DNA from: Glomus cerebriforme
Lineage: Eukaryota; Glomeromycota; Glomeromycetes; Glomerales; Glomeraceae
NCBI GenBank assembly: GCA_003550305.1
Contig: QKYT01000110.1
Coordinates: 111,111-175,110 of the forward strand
Direction of reading: 5' to 3'
DNA length: 64,000 bases
This document shows positions 34,974 through 46,030 of the stretch, piece by piece (within the stretch, counting starts at the first letter, position 1; each line of letters begins with the position of its first letter). Below the pieces are notes generated by a model. It searched no databases. It was not told where the DNA came from and saw only the letters and a program-made list of their open reading frames with translations. Both the position numbers and the translations under genes were made by a program.

Positions 34974-35825
34974 TCCGAAGCGTGCTATTAATACTACTCA
35001 ATAATTCGTTTAACGTTTAGTAACAAACAGAATGATAAAATGTATCGATGAAATGTAAAACTTTAAAATATGAATGGGTCTCTTACAGCAATGTTCTTTT
35101 TCCTAAATCACCTTTCTAACCTTACCTCCTAAACCAGCGTTGCAAGCAAGATCCGATCCTTACCTTAAACTGGTTGTTGCAAGCAGGGAGTAGTATGGTT
35201 TATCAGTTATAGCTTATTTTAACCTACAAAAAAAAATAAAAAATAAAAATAACTATAACACGCGTGTCACGTCATGCTGAAATTTTATTGGTTGATCACG
35301 CGGCGGGACAGAAAGAATCGGTTTCACTTTGCATATTAATAAAAGGTACGCTACGCTTCGGACAGTTAGTAGTATAATATGTAACAATATCATCATCTTT
35401 CTCGTAAATATTCTTGTTGTGTTCGATCGCGGACAAACATATAATTAGACTTATAAATTAAAATTTGAATAAGATTTAAATATACATGATTTAATGAGGC
35501 CTTACTCTTTTATCATATGTATTATTTATTTTCTATTCTAATGTCAAACTTTACTTCATAATAAAGTTTATACATTTTATACATTGTTAATATCTATTCA
35601 TTTGTTTATTTACAGTATACTTTTTCTTAAAATTTTTATTACCATTATTACTTTAATATTATCTACATTGATTCATTTTTATATTCTTAATTATATAAAT
35701 ACTTCCACTTTTTCCCTTTTTTTCAATATTCCATATTATTTTTCATACTTTCTAACATGTAACTCTTTGATTATATTATTACTAGAATTTTATTTTCTCT
35801 CTATATAAATCCTTTTTTAAAAAAA

Positions 35826-35975
35826 CCCTTTAAACTCCCTCTTAACTTCCTTATACTGTATATGAGAACTTCCTCGTATCAGGCAAGGAAAAACCAGTCA
35901 GATAGTCGAGTATCTCCTAACTGATTCGTTTGGTTCTTTAAATTCCCTCTTACCTTCCTTATACTGCATACGATA
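35826..35975. repeat. Direct repeat, 108-bp period
   Basis: CTTTAAAYTCCCTCTTAMCT followed by TCCTTATACTGYATA occurs at about 35829 and again at about 35937. The intervening segment contains CAGTCAGATAGTCG. The flanking 35970-36440 is purine-rich on the plus strand with many lysine-rich broken frames (EKILNAIIEYPDN), possibly old coding debris, but nothing is identifiable. Confidence 0.55.
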
Positions 35976-37283
35976 AGAAAAAATGGAATGACAAACTGAT
36001 AGAGAATAAAAAAAATGCCAGGAATATTGGGGATCACTTACAAAGTGTGGAAAAAAACTGAGTTATTGAGAAAATATTGAATGCAATAATTGAATATCCA
36101 GATAACTAAAAAAAAGGAACAGTATACAAGAAATAAAATAGGAGAACAATTTAAAGTTAACAAGTACTGTCATGTTAATTGAAACATACGAAAACTAATT
36201 TGGAATAAAGATATAATAGTTAGAAATAGAAAGAAATAATGGTGTAAATACAACAAAAAGAAATCAAACAAGAATAATGAAACAAAATAGAAAGGATAAT
36301 GAAAGAACACAAGAAGAGAAAAATTAGAAATGAAAAAAGTACAGCAAATGGAGAATATTAAACAATGTAGGAGACTGCTAATAGAATCAGATAAAACAAT
36401 AAAAATATTTGAATAACAGTAAGTAGATTTGTTAAACATTAAATTAAGTTAATCAAATGAACAATTAATAATTGCGAATAAACATTTATTTATTGTATTT
36501 AATAAAAATCATTAAAACAAAAAAAAATGAACTAACAATTTTAACGCCGAATTTAACGTTATAACTTCTATTACCTGACTTCCAAAGATCTATCCCAGCA
36601 GTTGTATTGACAAAGTTTTAAAAATTATAAAGTGAACAGAATTTGGAACTTTGTAATTAATAATATAAAAATGAATACTGCTCTTTCTAAACATTTTCAC
36701 CCATTTCTTTGTCATCCTTTGGGTACGTATAAAGAACGCAAATAATAAAGCAGAAGAATAGATGCATGCATTTAAAATTTAATTATATCATCGGGCCAGA
36801 ACCACATGATATGACATTAATGTTATAAGATATTGGAAGCGAGGAAAATATTCAAAAATTCATCTAGTTACAGTATTGTACATATCGTACGATATTATTA
36901 TGAATCTCTGCAGAATTACTCATTTACTCTGTACGGGTAGCTTTCCTAAACCTTCTTTTTGTGGTATATCGAACGAATTTCACGATTTTTGAATCTTTAA
37001 AAATAAAAAATTTTACTTTTACAATAAAGTATCAGGGGATAATTAGGATCGAAAGTATCGCAACTTTATTTTACTATTACTACATTAGAATGATTTACAT
37101 ATTATACGTAAATAAAAAACTGATTATCAGTTATGATAACATTTACTATTAAATATTAAGTATTGATATATAAATATTATAAAAATAGTATGAATTCATA
37201 AAAATTTATCATCGGAATATTAGTTTATAAAAGCATAATGATATTTTGGAGAAAAAAACAATATATTTTTATATAGCGTCTGG

Positions 37284-37769
37284 TTAAGAACCAATAGAAG
37301 CAACTGCACAAGAGTATGGGATACCAATATCAGGTGCGTTCAAAAATTGGAGTACACTAATAGTATATTTAGAAGGTAATTTTGTGGGAGCAGCAAATTT
37401 CTGCGTTGTGGAATATGGTGATCCAGCTTTTGATCCAACTTCAATTGGACACTTAGTTTTTGAACAAATATCTAAAGAAAAAAATCCCAAACCCTCCTTC
37501 GTGTCGTCATCGACATATCCAATATCAAGAAAGGTTCCATCTGTGATATTATAATTCTTCAATGTTATGGAAATATCGAACGTTTCCTCTTTTCCAGGTT
37601 CGATAGGATCAGGTGTTACCGTTACAGTGAGTAGGTCTGGTTCTGCGTCTTTTGGATACCCTTCGCATTTTTTGAACTGGATTCCTTTTTTGTCATGTTG
37701 AAATGGTGCAGCATTGACTATGGAAAGGGTAATCAATAAAATAAATACAAAAATAAAATTTTGGTTCAT
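37284..37769 (-). CDS. ML-domain secreted lipid-binding protein (PG/PI transfer type)
   Basis: Single exon, 161 residues. Start chosen at ATG 37769 (MNQNFIFVFI), because upstream in-frame sequence is not signal-like. The signal peptide is residues 1-20 (..LLITLSIVNA), and the mature protein starts near APFQHDK. The rest matches the ML (MD-2-related lipid recognition) fold used by NPC2 and fungal phosphatidylglycerol/phosphatidylinositol transfer proteins: KKCEGYPKDAEPDLLTVTVT, PDPIEPGKEETFDISITL, DICSKTKCPIEVG, and PSKYTISVLQFLNA up to IPYSCAVASIGS. Four cysteines allow two disulfides. Such proteins bind sterols or phospholipids in the secretory or vacuolar lumen or outside the cell. The gene is short, intact and isolated. 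The family assignment is firm, but the lipid ligand is unknown. Confidence 0.85.
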   Translation of the reverse strand: MNQNFIFVFILLITLSIVNAAPFQHDKKGIQFKKCEGYPKDAEPDLLTVTVTPDPIEPGKEETFDISITLKNYNITDGTFLDIGYVDDDTKEGLGFFSLDICSKTKCPIEVGSKAGSPYSTTQKFAAPTKLPSKYTISVLQFLNAPDIGIPYSCAVASIGS

Positions 37770-38179
37770 GATTGTTTGTTCTTTATGATGAAAGATAAAT
37801 TGACAAAAAGAAGGTTTTTTTTTCTTTGTAAAATTTTTTGGTTGAATCGGAGTAATTAAAATCGTCGACTTTCTACAAGAAAATGAGGTAATTTCTTTAA
37901 ATAGTTTTCTTTGCAAATCAGTAATTTATTTAATTTATTAATCTCCATATTATTAATCTCCATATTAGTAAATAAAAAGTCTTTTTAATGGTTAATTAAG
38001 AATCCAGTGTATTAAACCTTAATTCAATTATTTATGATCTTAGTAAATCCGACGTGTATGGTATTATAAATTAATTCATCAAGGGGTTATCACATGAGGA
38101 AAGGATTTGGATCGTCAAAGGAGTTATTTCGATAAGAATTTTTTCAGGTGATCGACCTCGATTAATTTATCGGACAATG
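37770..38179. other. Upstream region of the ML-protein gene
   Basis: A/T-rich. A tandem ATTAATCTCCATATT duplication occurs at about 37939-37970. No gene was seen. ATCACATGAGG at about 38090 is another CACRTG-type site. Confidence 0.4.
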
Positions 38180-38318
38180 AATATAATATTTATTATAGGA
38201 GATCGAAATTTTTGGATTCTCTTTCCCACAAAGCCTGTTCTAGTTTTACAATTCTTTATAAGAGTTCAGCACGTTCCTGCTTCGCCCGTGCGTTCGCAAC
38301 CTCAAGTTCAGATGACAT
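38180..38318 (-). pseudogene. Coiled-coil fragment of a repeat-encoded protein
   Basis: From ATG 38318 on the minus strand: MSSELEVANARAKQERAELL, then a stop, then RIVKLEQALWERE. This Glu/Ala/Lys-rich heptad pattern resembles a coiled-coil leader seen in repetitive genes of Rhizophagus. Truncated and interrupted, so a fragment only. Confidence 0.4.
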
Positions 38319-38319
38319 G

Positions 38320-40157
38320 ATTGATAATATTTTATACAAGACGGGGGAGTTATGTGGCAAATGTAAAGACTCACTTTATTAATACAAGATAAAAAATAAA
38401 TACAAGTGCGGGATTTTGCCCATGATACATGACATCTATGCTAATGATGGCGGACTATTATACTGTACAGGATTATTTTTTCGCGTTTTTATATAGGCCA
38501 GTTTTGCTCAGATAAAAAAAAAATAGTGTTACGTTCCGAAGTGAGGTCAAGATAAAATGAAACAAAGTTTTATTTCTGTGAAAAGCCGAGTGTTAATATA
38601 TGATTTATGTCACATGGACACCTCGGGTGAGTTTATAGCGACATTGCTTTATTTAATGAAATAAATCGTTGTTACTTTTTATGAATTTTTTAGAATTTAT
38701 AGAATTCACATACACTTTATACTCTTGAATCTTATACTTTATATAAAAACTTTAATATTGAATACTTAATGAATATTAGTTTTATAATTACGTCATATTT
38801 CAAGAGTTATGTCAATGACGTGATATAATTGTATCTTCAAGTTGTTTTGCTTGTGATTTGTGAAGTGGTGTCTAGCTTAAAAAAAGTAACTTTTGCCGCG
38901 TTTTGATTCATATATTCTATTGTATCCATTGAAGACACGTAAAATCTTTCTGCGGAGATGAAGAACGATTAAGAACGAAGTCTATTTAGTGAAGTCATAG
39001 TCGTCCATTTATGTACACAGTATATTATTATAATATTGTTTGGTATTCCATGATTTGTATTTTTAGGTGGTTCGAATTATTACAATTTTAACGAAAAGTT
39101 GAAAACTTTAAAATTAATTTATAAAATTTAATTGTGAAAATAACAAAAATTTTAAAATGTGCTTAAATTTCACAAAATCGCTTTTTTTAGAAAATTTTTT
39201 CACTGTTTCTACTATTACAACTTTCATGAATACAAATTTTCACACGCTTATATGAAGGAAAATGTTGTGACCAGGCGATATCATTCCTGCAAATTTTTTT
39301 AAATTTAGTATCTTAGAAGGCGCAATAAGTTTCAAATGTTGGATAAAAAAAAGATAAATTTTTAAAATTAGAATTTAAAATTAAAGGAAAGATTTTAATT
39401 TCTGAAAAAAAAAATGTCACGATCGTTAGAATAATGTATTTTAATAAAAACAAAATATGGCGGCTGATAAAAATATCATTACTGATCATTTAATTCGATT
39501 GTTCATTTTCCTAAGTTACACCTATAATATAATCTTTGAACCTTTAAATCCCTAAATAAAATTTCTTTCAAGTGCATATATAGTGAAAATTTAGTTATAG
39601 AACAACTATTATGGATTAGGGCTTCCCTTTAAATATATTTTCTTTCTCTCAAAATAATAATTATTTTTCAGCTTTATATATGCATAAGAATTCTAAAAAG
39701 ATTTAACTACTTGGTACATTTGATATGATTGTAAAATTCTTTCATTATTAAAAAATCTTAATTACATAACTTCAAATCTATCCTGATATGATCAATTATT
39801 ACATCATTCTAAAAGTAAATTCTTTTTGAAATGTGTAAAGGAGTTCATTATATGAAAGAAAGGATTTTCATTAATTGTGAATGGTAAATGTTCTACAAAT
39901 ATAATTAGATAAAAAAATATTACAGCCTTAAAATGTAATATATTTGCAAGTCGCAACCATTATATTATTGACATTTAAATCTATGATTCTGAAGAAAAAA
40001 CAAAATTTAATCTTGAGAATACAAAAAAAAAAAATATTAAAATGTTAGTTATCACAAAGGGGTACCATTTTGATACGGCCACAAATTTAACATGACATTA
40101 TTTTCTACAAGGGTCTAAATTCAGCAGTGTCATTAACTATTATATAGATTGAATAGT
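38320..40157. other. AT-rich region without a recognisable gene
   Basis: Read on both strands: no protein-like frame longer than about 40 residues. Contains isolated CACATG and TGACGTGAT motifs (about 38610 and 38817). Confidence 0.45.
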
Positions 40158-40545
40158 AATTGTATAGTCACCTTAAAAAAATAGGGTATTGCAAAAAACT
40201 ATAAACTCTTAAACTCTTAAATCGATTGAAAGAATATAAGAACATAAAGTCTTAAAAATAAATATGGTTAACGGTAACAGAAATAATGAAGGTAAAAAAT
40301 TATAAGTACAGTACATGTCAGTTTTCTCATCTCACTTTTATTTCAGATCAAAGATTTGCCTCCAGATCTTCGAAAAGTTTATGATATTTTAACCTCGAAA
40401 CAAAAAATCTTGTTCTTAAGGGGAACGCAATAAATCGGTATGTTTACTTAGAAGACTTATATATACAGTATATACACTGTTAAGACATCATTACATTAAC
40501 GGTTAAGACATCAACGCTAAAAAATTGTATATATTCGTCAAAAGT
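40158..40545 (+). repeat. Duplicated locus with a tiny spliced ORF, copy 2
   Basis: Paralogous to 20935-21255. After the AG at about 40347 one frame reads IKDLPPDLRKVYDILTSKQK then ILFLRGTQ and a stop, which looks genuinely protein-like. It could be joined to ATG-AAG just before the donor (about 40288-40293), giving a very short product. Compared with copy 1, the upstream ATGGTTAACGG exon has lost several bases. It is either a tiny gene family or the end of a decayed one. Confidence 0.45.
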
Positions 40546-41174
40546 TTGGTATATACACCCGAACTCTTAAGTACATAAACATAAATATCCTCTTATTAAC
40601 GGATAATTGAAAAGATCACTGATTAACTTTCTATAAAATTGATGATCCCCACTTAAATTAAAAACACGTCGAACATCATTGGGTTTCGAAGTTCGAACTG
40701 ATTAGTTTCATATATCTGAAACTTTTACAGTAAATATACTATTCCAGAAACTCATCTATTAACGTTAAAAAGGTTTAGTTTCTGTGTATGCACGCGATTT
40801 TTCAGCTTTAGCATGAATTTAAAAATTCAGGGGAATGTACAGTACAGTAATGTTTCATATTTTCGTTCAACCATCGCTGGCACGTTATTATCACGTGGTG
40901 TAAGTTTAAGTTGATTCGATCACATGATTTCACAAAAATTAGTTCTTTTAAATTTCGAATTTCGAAGAAAAAGAGTATTCTTTTGTTTTTATTAAAATTT
41001 ACAAAAAAAAAAATTGTTTTTTTTTTTACTAACAGCTAAATACAAAATTATAGATACAATTAAAGAATCACAAACAAAAATCAATAAAAATTGCAACGTA
41101 AAAAAAAAAAATCACGAAGCTAAACGGTATAAAGGAAAAAAAGAATATATATATATATATAAATGTCTATTAAT

Positions 41175-41849
41175 TTAAATTTTTAAAATTGATATTTCGT
41201 TAACTCTAGAATGTCTGTTTGGTTTTTTCCAGATCCAAATATTATTAGCAACATTATTATAGTTTTTTTTCTTCTCTTTACTTATTAATCCATATTTATC
41301 TTTATATAATTGAAATTTAATTAATAATTGTTCAATTTTAATATCATCAATAACATCACCATCATCATAAGTTATACCATCTAAAGTATAATCACTACAA
41401 AAAGAAGTAGGGGATAAAGATCTTTTAGGTACAACAATATTTTCTTGAATAATTCCTTCTAAAATATTTTGAGATTTTTTCCAATAATAATCATCATTTC
41501 TTAAATGTTCGATTAAATTATTAAATCCTTCATCATCATAAAAGTTATTAATAAAACTCATTTCAACATAATTTTTTCCATTTATTTCAATCTTGTTTAT
41601 TGTACGTTCTTTAGAACGAATTTCTAATAATTTTAATAATGAAAACCAAATATTATATTCGTTTACTGACCAATTCTCGTTATTGGTTGGAAAAGGAATA
41701 TCTTCCAAAAGTATTGAATTTGGAATTAAGTCATGATTTCTCGTGTAAAGAAGTACGGTAAGAAATTTTGTGAAAAGTGCTGAACGTTTTTTGTGTGGTT
41801 TTGACCAATGAAATGATTTATTTTTATGTGAAGAGAATTTTCCTCCCAT
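41175..41849 (-). CDS. Orphan protein with N-myristoylation-type start
   Basis: Single exon, 224 residues, starting at ATG 41849. The N-terminus MGGKFSSHKNK fits the N-myristoylation pattern (Gly2, Ser6) followed by basic residues, which predicts attachment to a membrane face. The middle is charged with tryptophans (ENWSVNEYNIWFSLLKLLEI; NDDYYWKKSQNILEGII), and the C-terminus is basic (WIWKKPNRHSR). No enzyme motif was recognised. A CAT-rich segment encodes an acidic stretch (DDGDVIDDIKIEQLL). The ORF is long and uninterrupted with ordinary codon use for this window, so it is a real gene of unknown function. Confidence 0.7.
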   Translation of the reverse strand: MGGKFSSHKNKSFHWSKPHKKRSALFTKFLTVLLYTRNHDLIPNSILLEDIPFPTNNENWSVNEYNIWFSLLKLLEIRSKERTINKIEINGKNYVEMSFINNFYDDEGFNNLIEHLRNDDYYWKKSQNILEGIIQENIVVPKRSLSPTSFCSDYTLDGITYDDGDVIDDIKIEQLLIKFQLYKDKYGLISKEKKKNYNNVANNIWIWKKPNRHSRVNEISILKI

Positions 41850-42765
41850 CTTTGATCGTTAATACCGGTATTAACAAAAAAAAATTATTTTATATATTAT
41901 GTTAATTGATTTTTTTTTAAAAGAAAAAATTATTTACAATTACTTTTTTTTTTTTTTTTTTTTTTGTTAGGAAATTAAATTTTTATAATTTCATGCAATT
42001 AACAAACAACGAAAAAAAAAGTCCCTATATATAAATAAATTTCAACAATATAAAATTTCTTTTTTTAAACCTTATTCTCCTTTTAGTACCTCATTTCTAT
42101 AGAATCACAAAGGAAATGATGCAATCACATACAATATTTTTAGAAAAAGATTATTACACAACGTCTTTCAATGTATGATATGTATGAAAGTAGTAATTTT
42201 TTTTGTCACTCGGTTACTCACAAATATCAATTTTGTGCCATTATTTATATTAATTTTTTAATTGTTTCAATTTAAGTTCAAAGAGGTTGAATGTCATCTA
42301 AAAATGAACAACAATATTAAGGATATTACTGCGCCTTGTTACTATTATTCTCTAAATTTATGTATGGTAAAGTAATTGTTGGCGACTAAAAAATACTTTA
42401 ATTTTAAAATATTAAAAAAAAAAAAATATTAAAAAATGATTGTCTTATATATAATAGTAGTCGTCAAAATTCTTTTGGGGTAGGATTAGGATTCTTCGTT
42501 GAACAATCATCCAAACAAAGTACTATTTGGTAAATTATTTAAATTAATGCACATGACTTTACCGGAATATTAAATATTCTGTCCGACAATATTGCATGCG
42601 ATTATTTATCTGTGTCCTTTGTATGATTTCATTATATCAAACATAAATATTTAACAAAAATCATTGAACAATAAGTTATTTTAATATTTCATTCAACAAT
42701 TTTCGTAATAATATCAATCAGTTTGATTCTTTTTTCTTCCCAAGAATATTAAAAAAAAAATAATA
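41850..42765. other. Divergent intergenic region
   Basis: Lies between the minus-strand orphan and the plus-strand DJ-1 gene, so it should contain both promoters. Long A and T runs occur (about 41945-41966 and 42415-42427). No clear motif was assigned. Confidence 0.4.
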
Positions 42766-43731
42766 ATGTCCAAAGATAAACTTACAATCGGTACGATTTT
42801 ATTTCCAGGTTACGATTTATTGGACGTAAATGGTACATTACGTATGCTAGGATCTTTAGAAAATGTGAAAATTCTAATGATTTCTCAAAATGGAGACAAA
42901 GTAACGTCAAATTGTCAAGTTGCCAATTATGCTGATTATACTTTTGATAATTGTCCCGAATTTAATGTATTATTCGTTCCAGGTACAGTATGTACTGTAC
43001 TTAAGCGGTTATTGTGTTTATCAACTTACGGTAATGATTAAGCATATGAAACAAACTTATATGCTTGTAAATAGGTGGTATAGGTACTAGAAGTGAAGTG
43101 AATAATCCTATTCTTATGGAATTTATTAAGAAACAGATACCAAAGGTAAAATACGTATTAGTCGTATGCACTGGTGGTGGTTTAGTTTCTAAAACTGGTT
43201 TATTAGACGGAAAAAGAGCAACGTCTAATAAATTAGCTTGGGAATGGGTTACTTCTCAAGGTATGGTTCATGTATTTTTGTATCATGTAAATTTATTAAA
43301 AATTATTTATTATTATTAATATTATTTTAGGACCAAATGTTTTATGGGTAAAAAAGGCTAGATGGGTTGTAGATGGAAAATTTTACACTTCTGCTGGAGG
43401 TAATGTATAATATTAAATAATTAATTTTTAATATAAAATAGATCCCATAATTAATCATTTTATTTTTTTATATATAAAATAAAAAGTTTCTGCTGGTACG
43501 TGTTTCTAAATATTTTTTCCTTTATTTGGTCAATTTTTCTGTAAATTAATTTAAAAAAAAAAAAAATCAATTTCTCGTTTTGTTTAAGGGATGGATATGG
43601 CACTTGGATTCATTTCCGATGTATACGGAAAAGAAATTGCTAATAAAATAGCATCAAAAACCGAATACGATTGGCATGATAATCCTGATTGGGATCCGTT
43701 CTCTGATAAAATTCTTGAAAAAAATATTTAA
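42766..43731 (+). CDS. DJ-1/PfpI family protein
   Basis: Five exons: 42766-42982, 43075-43260, 43331-43399, 43487-43495 and 43589-43731, giving 207 residues. Exon 4 is only 9 nt (TTTCTGCTG) and supplies the V-S-A of the conserved GVSAGMDMAL motif across two split codons. The N-terminal block FPGYDLLDVNGTLRMLG carries the usual acidic residue (D20). The nucleophile elbow is VVCTGGGLVSKTGLLDG (Cys104). It is close to the isocyanide hydratase/PfpI-like branch of glutamine amidotransferase-fold enzymes (about 200-230 residues). Members hydrolyse isocyanides, act on glyoxals or respond to oxidative stress; the exact reaction cannot be read from sequence. All introns are GT-AG, 70-93 bp. No signal peptide, so probably cytosolic. 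Confidence 0.85.
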
Positions 43732-43912
43732 GCTTCTTTTTTTCGATAATTATTAAATTTTGAATAAATTATAATTAGTAAGATATTAGTTTAGATATTT
43801 TTGGTAAATTTTCATCAATTGATCATTCGATCAATCAGAAATATACCCAATTTGATTAATGTATTCATATCTGATCTCGATTGTACAATAATTTTTTCAT
43901 CAAGTAAAAAAT

Positions 43913-44420
43913 TTATTCCGGTCGATCTAATTTATCTAAACCACGTAAAGTAGATGCGACAGATAGATTGATTATAGTACCGTAACTAAATAAATCTAGA
44001 TTACCCGAAAAAAAAGATTTTCTTTTTTTTCAAATTCGTGATCCTACAATTCTGGCAGTCGTAATTTTGATCCCTTCCTCAAATGTTCATCTTCATACAC
44101 ATCAATTCGGCAATTGCCATCAAATAATTACTGAAACATAACACATAATCCATCATTCTATCGTTTCGTTGCTTACGGTTTGCGTTTTGAAAAGGGTGTT
44201 GCAAACTTGTTCTTTCAGGTGATAATATCATCCAAGGTCTTGCAAGCCAGGATTCGATAGCAACAGTATAAATAGAACCATCTGCTTATATTTTATTCCT
44301 AAACATCACGTAATAGCACATCCTAAACTGTACCTTTAAAGACTTTTATTAATTGCTTATTAGCACATTTTCAACCATATTTTCTGTGCTAGATAACTCT
44401 GTAGCAATTGAAAATAGTTG
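43913..44420 (-). pseudogene. Decayed gene of unknown family
   Basis: The minus strand reads several protein-like blocks in shifting frames. In order: VFKGTV.DVLLRDV (stops at Gln positions), ADGSIYTVAIESWLARPW then MILSPERTSLQHPFQNANRK, DVYEDEHLRKGSKLRLPEL, and finally NLDLFSYGTIINLSVASTLR then GLDKLDRPE with a stop at 43913-43915. The blocks are contiguous, so one gene with frameshifts is likely. I do not recognise it. It lies tail-to-tail with the DJ-1 gene. Confidence 0.45.
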
Positions 44421-44769
44421 GATCTTACCTTACATTGTATTTGATCATGAGTTTTGCGTAATTTAGTCATATTAATTAGTCATATTAAGGTTTTAGTCAT
44501 ATTAAGGTTTCGAATAAAACTTAAATATAATATCAGTTATCACGAATTAATTTTGGCTCAAAACAAATGCAGTTAAATAAATGATATTGAAATTTTTTAA
44601 AAATTTAAAAAGTTTGATTTGTTGACACGTAACCATTTTTTTTTCGATTTTAATAAACATCTCGTTAAAAGAATAAAAGTTCATTCAAATCAAATTGAGT
44701 TTTCAATCTACTGTATTTACTTCCATATAACAGTTTTCGAATAATTCTACTGTATTAACAATTTTTCCT

Positions 44770-45033
44770 CTACTTTAATAAGTTTTTAAGAAAAGTGGTT
44801 GATTCGTAAAAGTTAGAGCGAATTTTATACAAATTCAACTTTTCGTTGTAATGGTTCTTATGGTCTCTATTTAGTCCATTATTAGTATTTTTAATGATAG
44901 ATTCCACTACTCCAGAATTCGAACTACTAAAAGGTGCATTAATAAAATATAAGGACAAATCTTTTTCAATATTTTGGCGCAGTAAATATTTTTTAAAAAA
45001 TCGTACTATAGCCCAATATTTGTTACACCGCAA
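44770..45033 (-). other. Open frame without a start, possible exon or debris
   Basis: An 87-codon open frame on the minus strand (LRCNKYWAIVRFFKKYLL, then DLSLYFINAPFSSSNSGVVE). It has no ATG at its beginning, and the composition is protein-like. It could be a remnant of the decayed gene at 43913-44420 or an unrelated piece. Family unknown. Confidence 0.3.
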
Positions 45034-45370
45034 ATTGATGTAAATTATTTATTTAGAATCTCTCTCATTTTTAGGTTCATGTGAAATATTCAATAATGCA
45101 TTGAAATGCAATTATTCAATAAAACTTTTGAATAAAAAAAGGTGTTAAACACAAAATATAAAATGTAAAAAAAAATGTCTACAAAAATGAAATCGTGTGT
45201 GACGGTTTTTTACAACCCTGGTTACACCAATATCGAAATTCCAAGAAATTTCTTTTTTAGCCATTGTAAATTAATCTTCTCCTGATATCAATTCGCATCA
45301 TTAATTATTATTGACTTATTTCATGTAATAAAATTTATTACAATAATTTCCTTGAATAAATTATCGTACT

Positions 45371-45845
45371 ATGACGTGTAAAGAATGTGAACAAAAAAAT
45401 AAACATTACTGGTGTAATGCATGTAACGCGAAACGATTTCAACAAAATTTCAAAAATTGGACTTATTGGTAATGATGATATTGACAAATTTATTCAAAAT
45501 ACTCAGTTATTGGCATGTATTAGAGTGGATACCTTATGATAGATTTTATGATATTAAATATATTGCAAAAGGAGGATTTGGTAAAGTGTATAAAGCAACT
45601 TGGATTGATGGAGAAATATATAGATGGGATAATGAAAATCAAAATTGGCATAGACCTTATCTCAATAATTCTGTAGCACTGAAAAGTTTAAATAATTCAA
45701 AAAATGTTAGATTAGAATTTATCAATGAGGTATAAATTAATTTTACCATTTAATGAATTTTGAAATATGATTTTTACTAATATATTTTTTTATAAAATAT
45801 ATATTTAGATAACATCACCATAAAATTAATGATAAAGTTACATTA
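45371..45845 (+). pseudogene. Protein kinase N-terminal fragment (Rhizophagus-type)
   Basis: Starts at ATG 45371 with a Cys-rich leader (MTCKECEQKNKHYWCNACNA, then KRFQQNFKNW) followed by IGNDDIDKFIQNTQLLA in another frame. The kinase N-lobe comes next: EWIPYDRFYDIKYIAKGGFG with the glycine loop, KVYKATWIDG, and VALKSLNNSKNVRLEFINE with the ATP-binding Lys. An intron at 45729-45810 follows, and then a frameshifted SHHKINDKV-like stretch. Two frameshifts break the leader. The rest of the catalytic domain is missing. A kinase C-terminal piece lies immediately downstream in the opposite orientation. Confidence 0.75.
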
Positions 45846-45851
45846 TTGATT

Positions 45852-46030
45852 TCATACATCTGCTTCTTTAATTTGCTTTTCTAATTCCGTTTCTTCTGTT
45901 CTTTCAATTTTACCATCCCATTCTTCATATTCCCATTGCCGCAAAATATTATAAACCTCATTTGCAGTTGGTCGAATTAATGGATTTACATCTAAACATC
46001 TTTTAATTAAATGCACAATCAATTGGGGTT
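45852..46030 (-). pseudogene. Protein kinase C-terminal fragment
   Basis: Reads PQLIVHLIKRCLDVNPLIRP, the C-lobe helix with the conserved Arg of kinase subdomain XI, then TANEVYNILRQWEYEEW and a charged tail ending QIKEADV. Upstream it runs straight into the hairpin MITE at 46028. It is the matching end of the kinase type at 45371-45845 but on the other strand, which suggests an internal inversion or two independent fragments. Confidence 0.7.

Noticed and set aside
34112..35020. Long open frames through the 645-N gap
   Set aside because: They are open only because N is translated as X; the sequenced parts start at TTG or similar and have no domain.
36170..36439. Hydrophobic minus-strand ORF
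   Set aside because: The plus strand is purine-rich, so its complement reads as Phe/Leu by composition; no start context or domain supports it.
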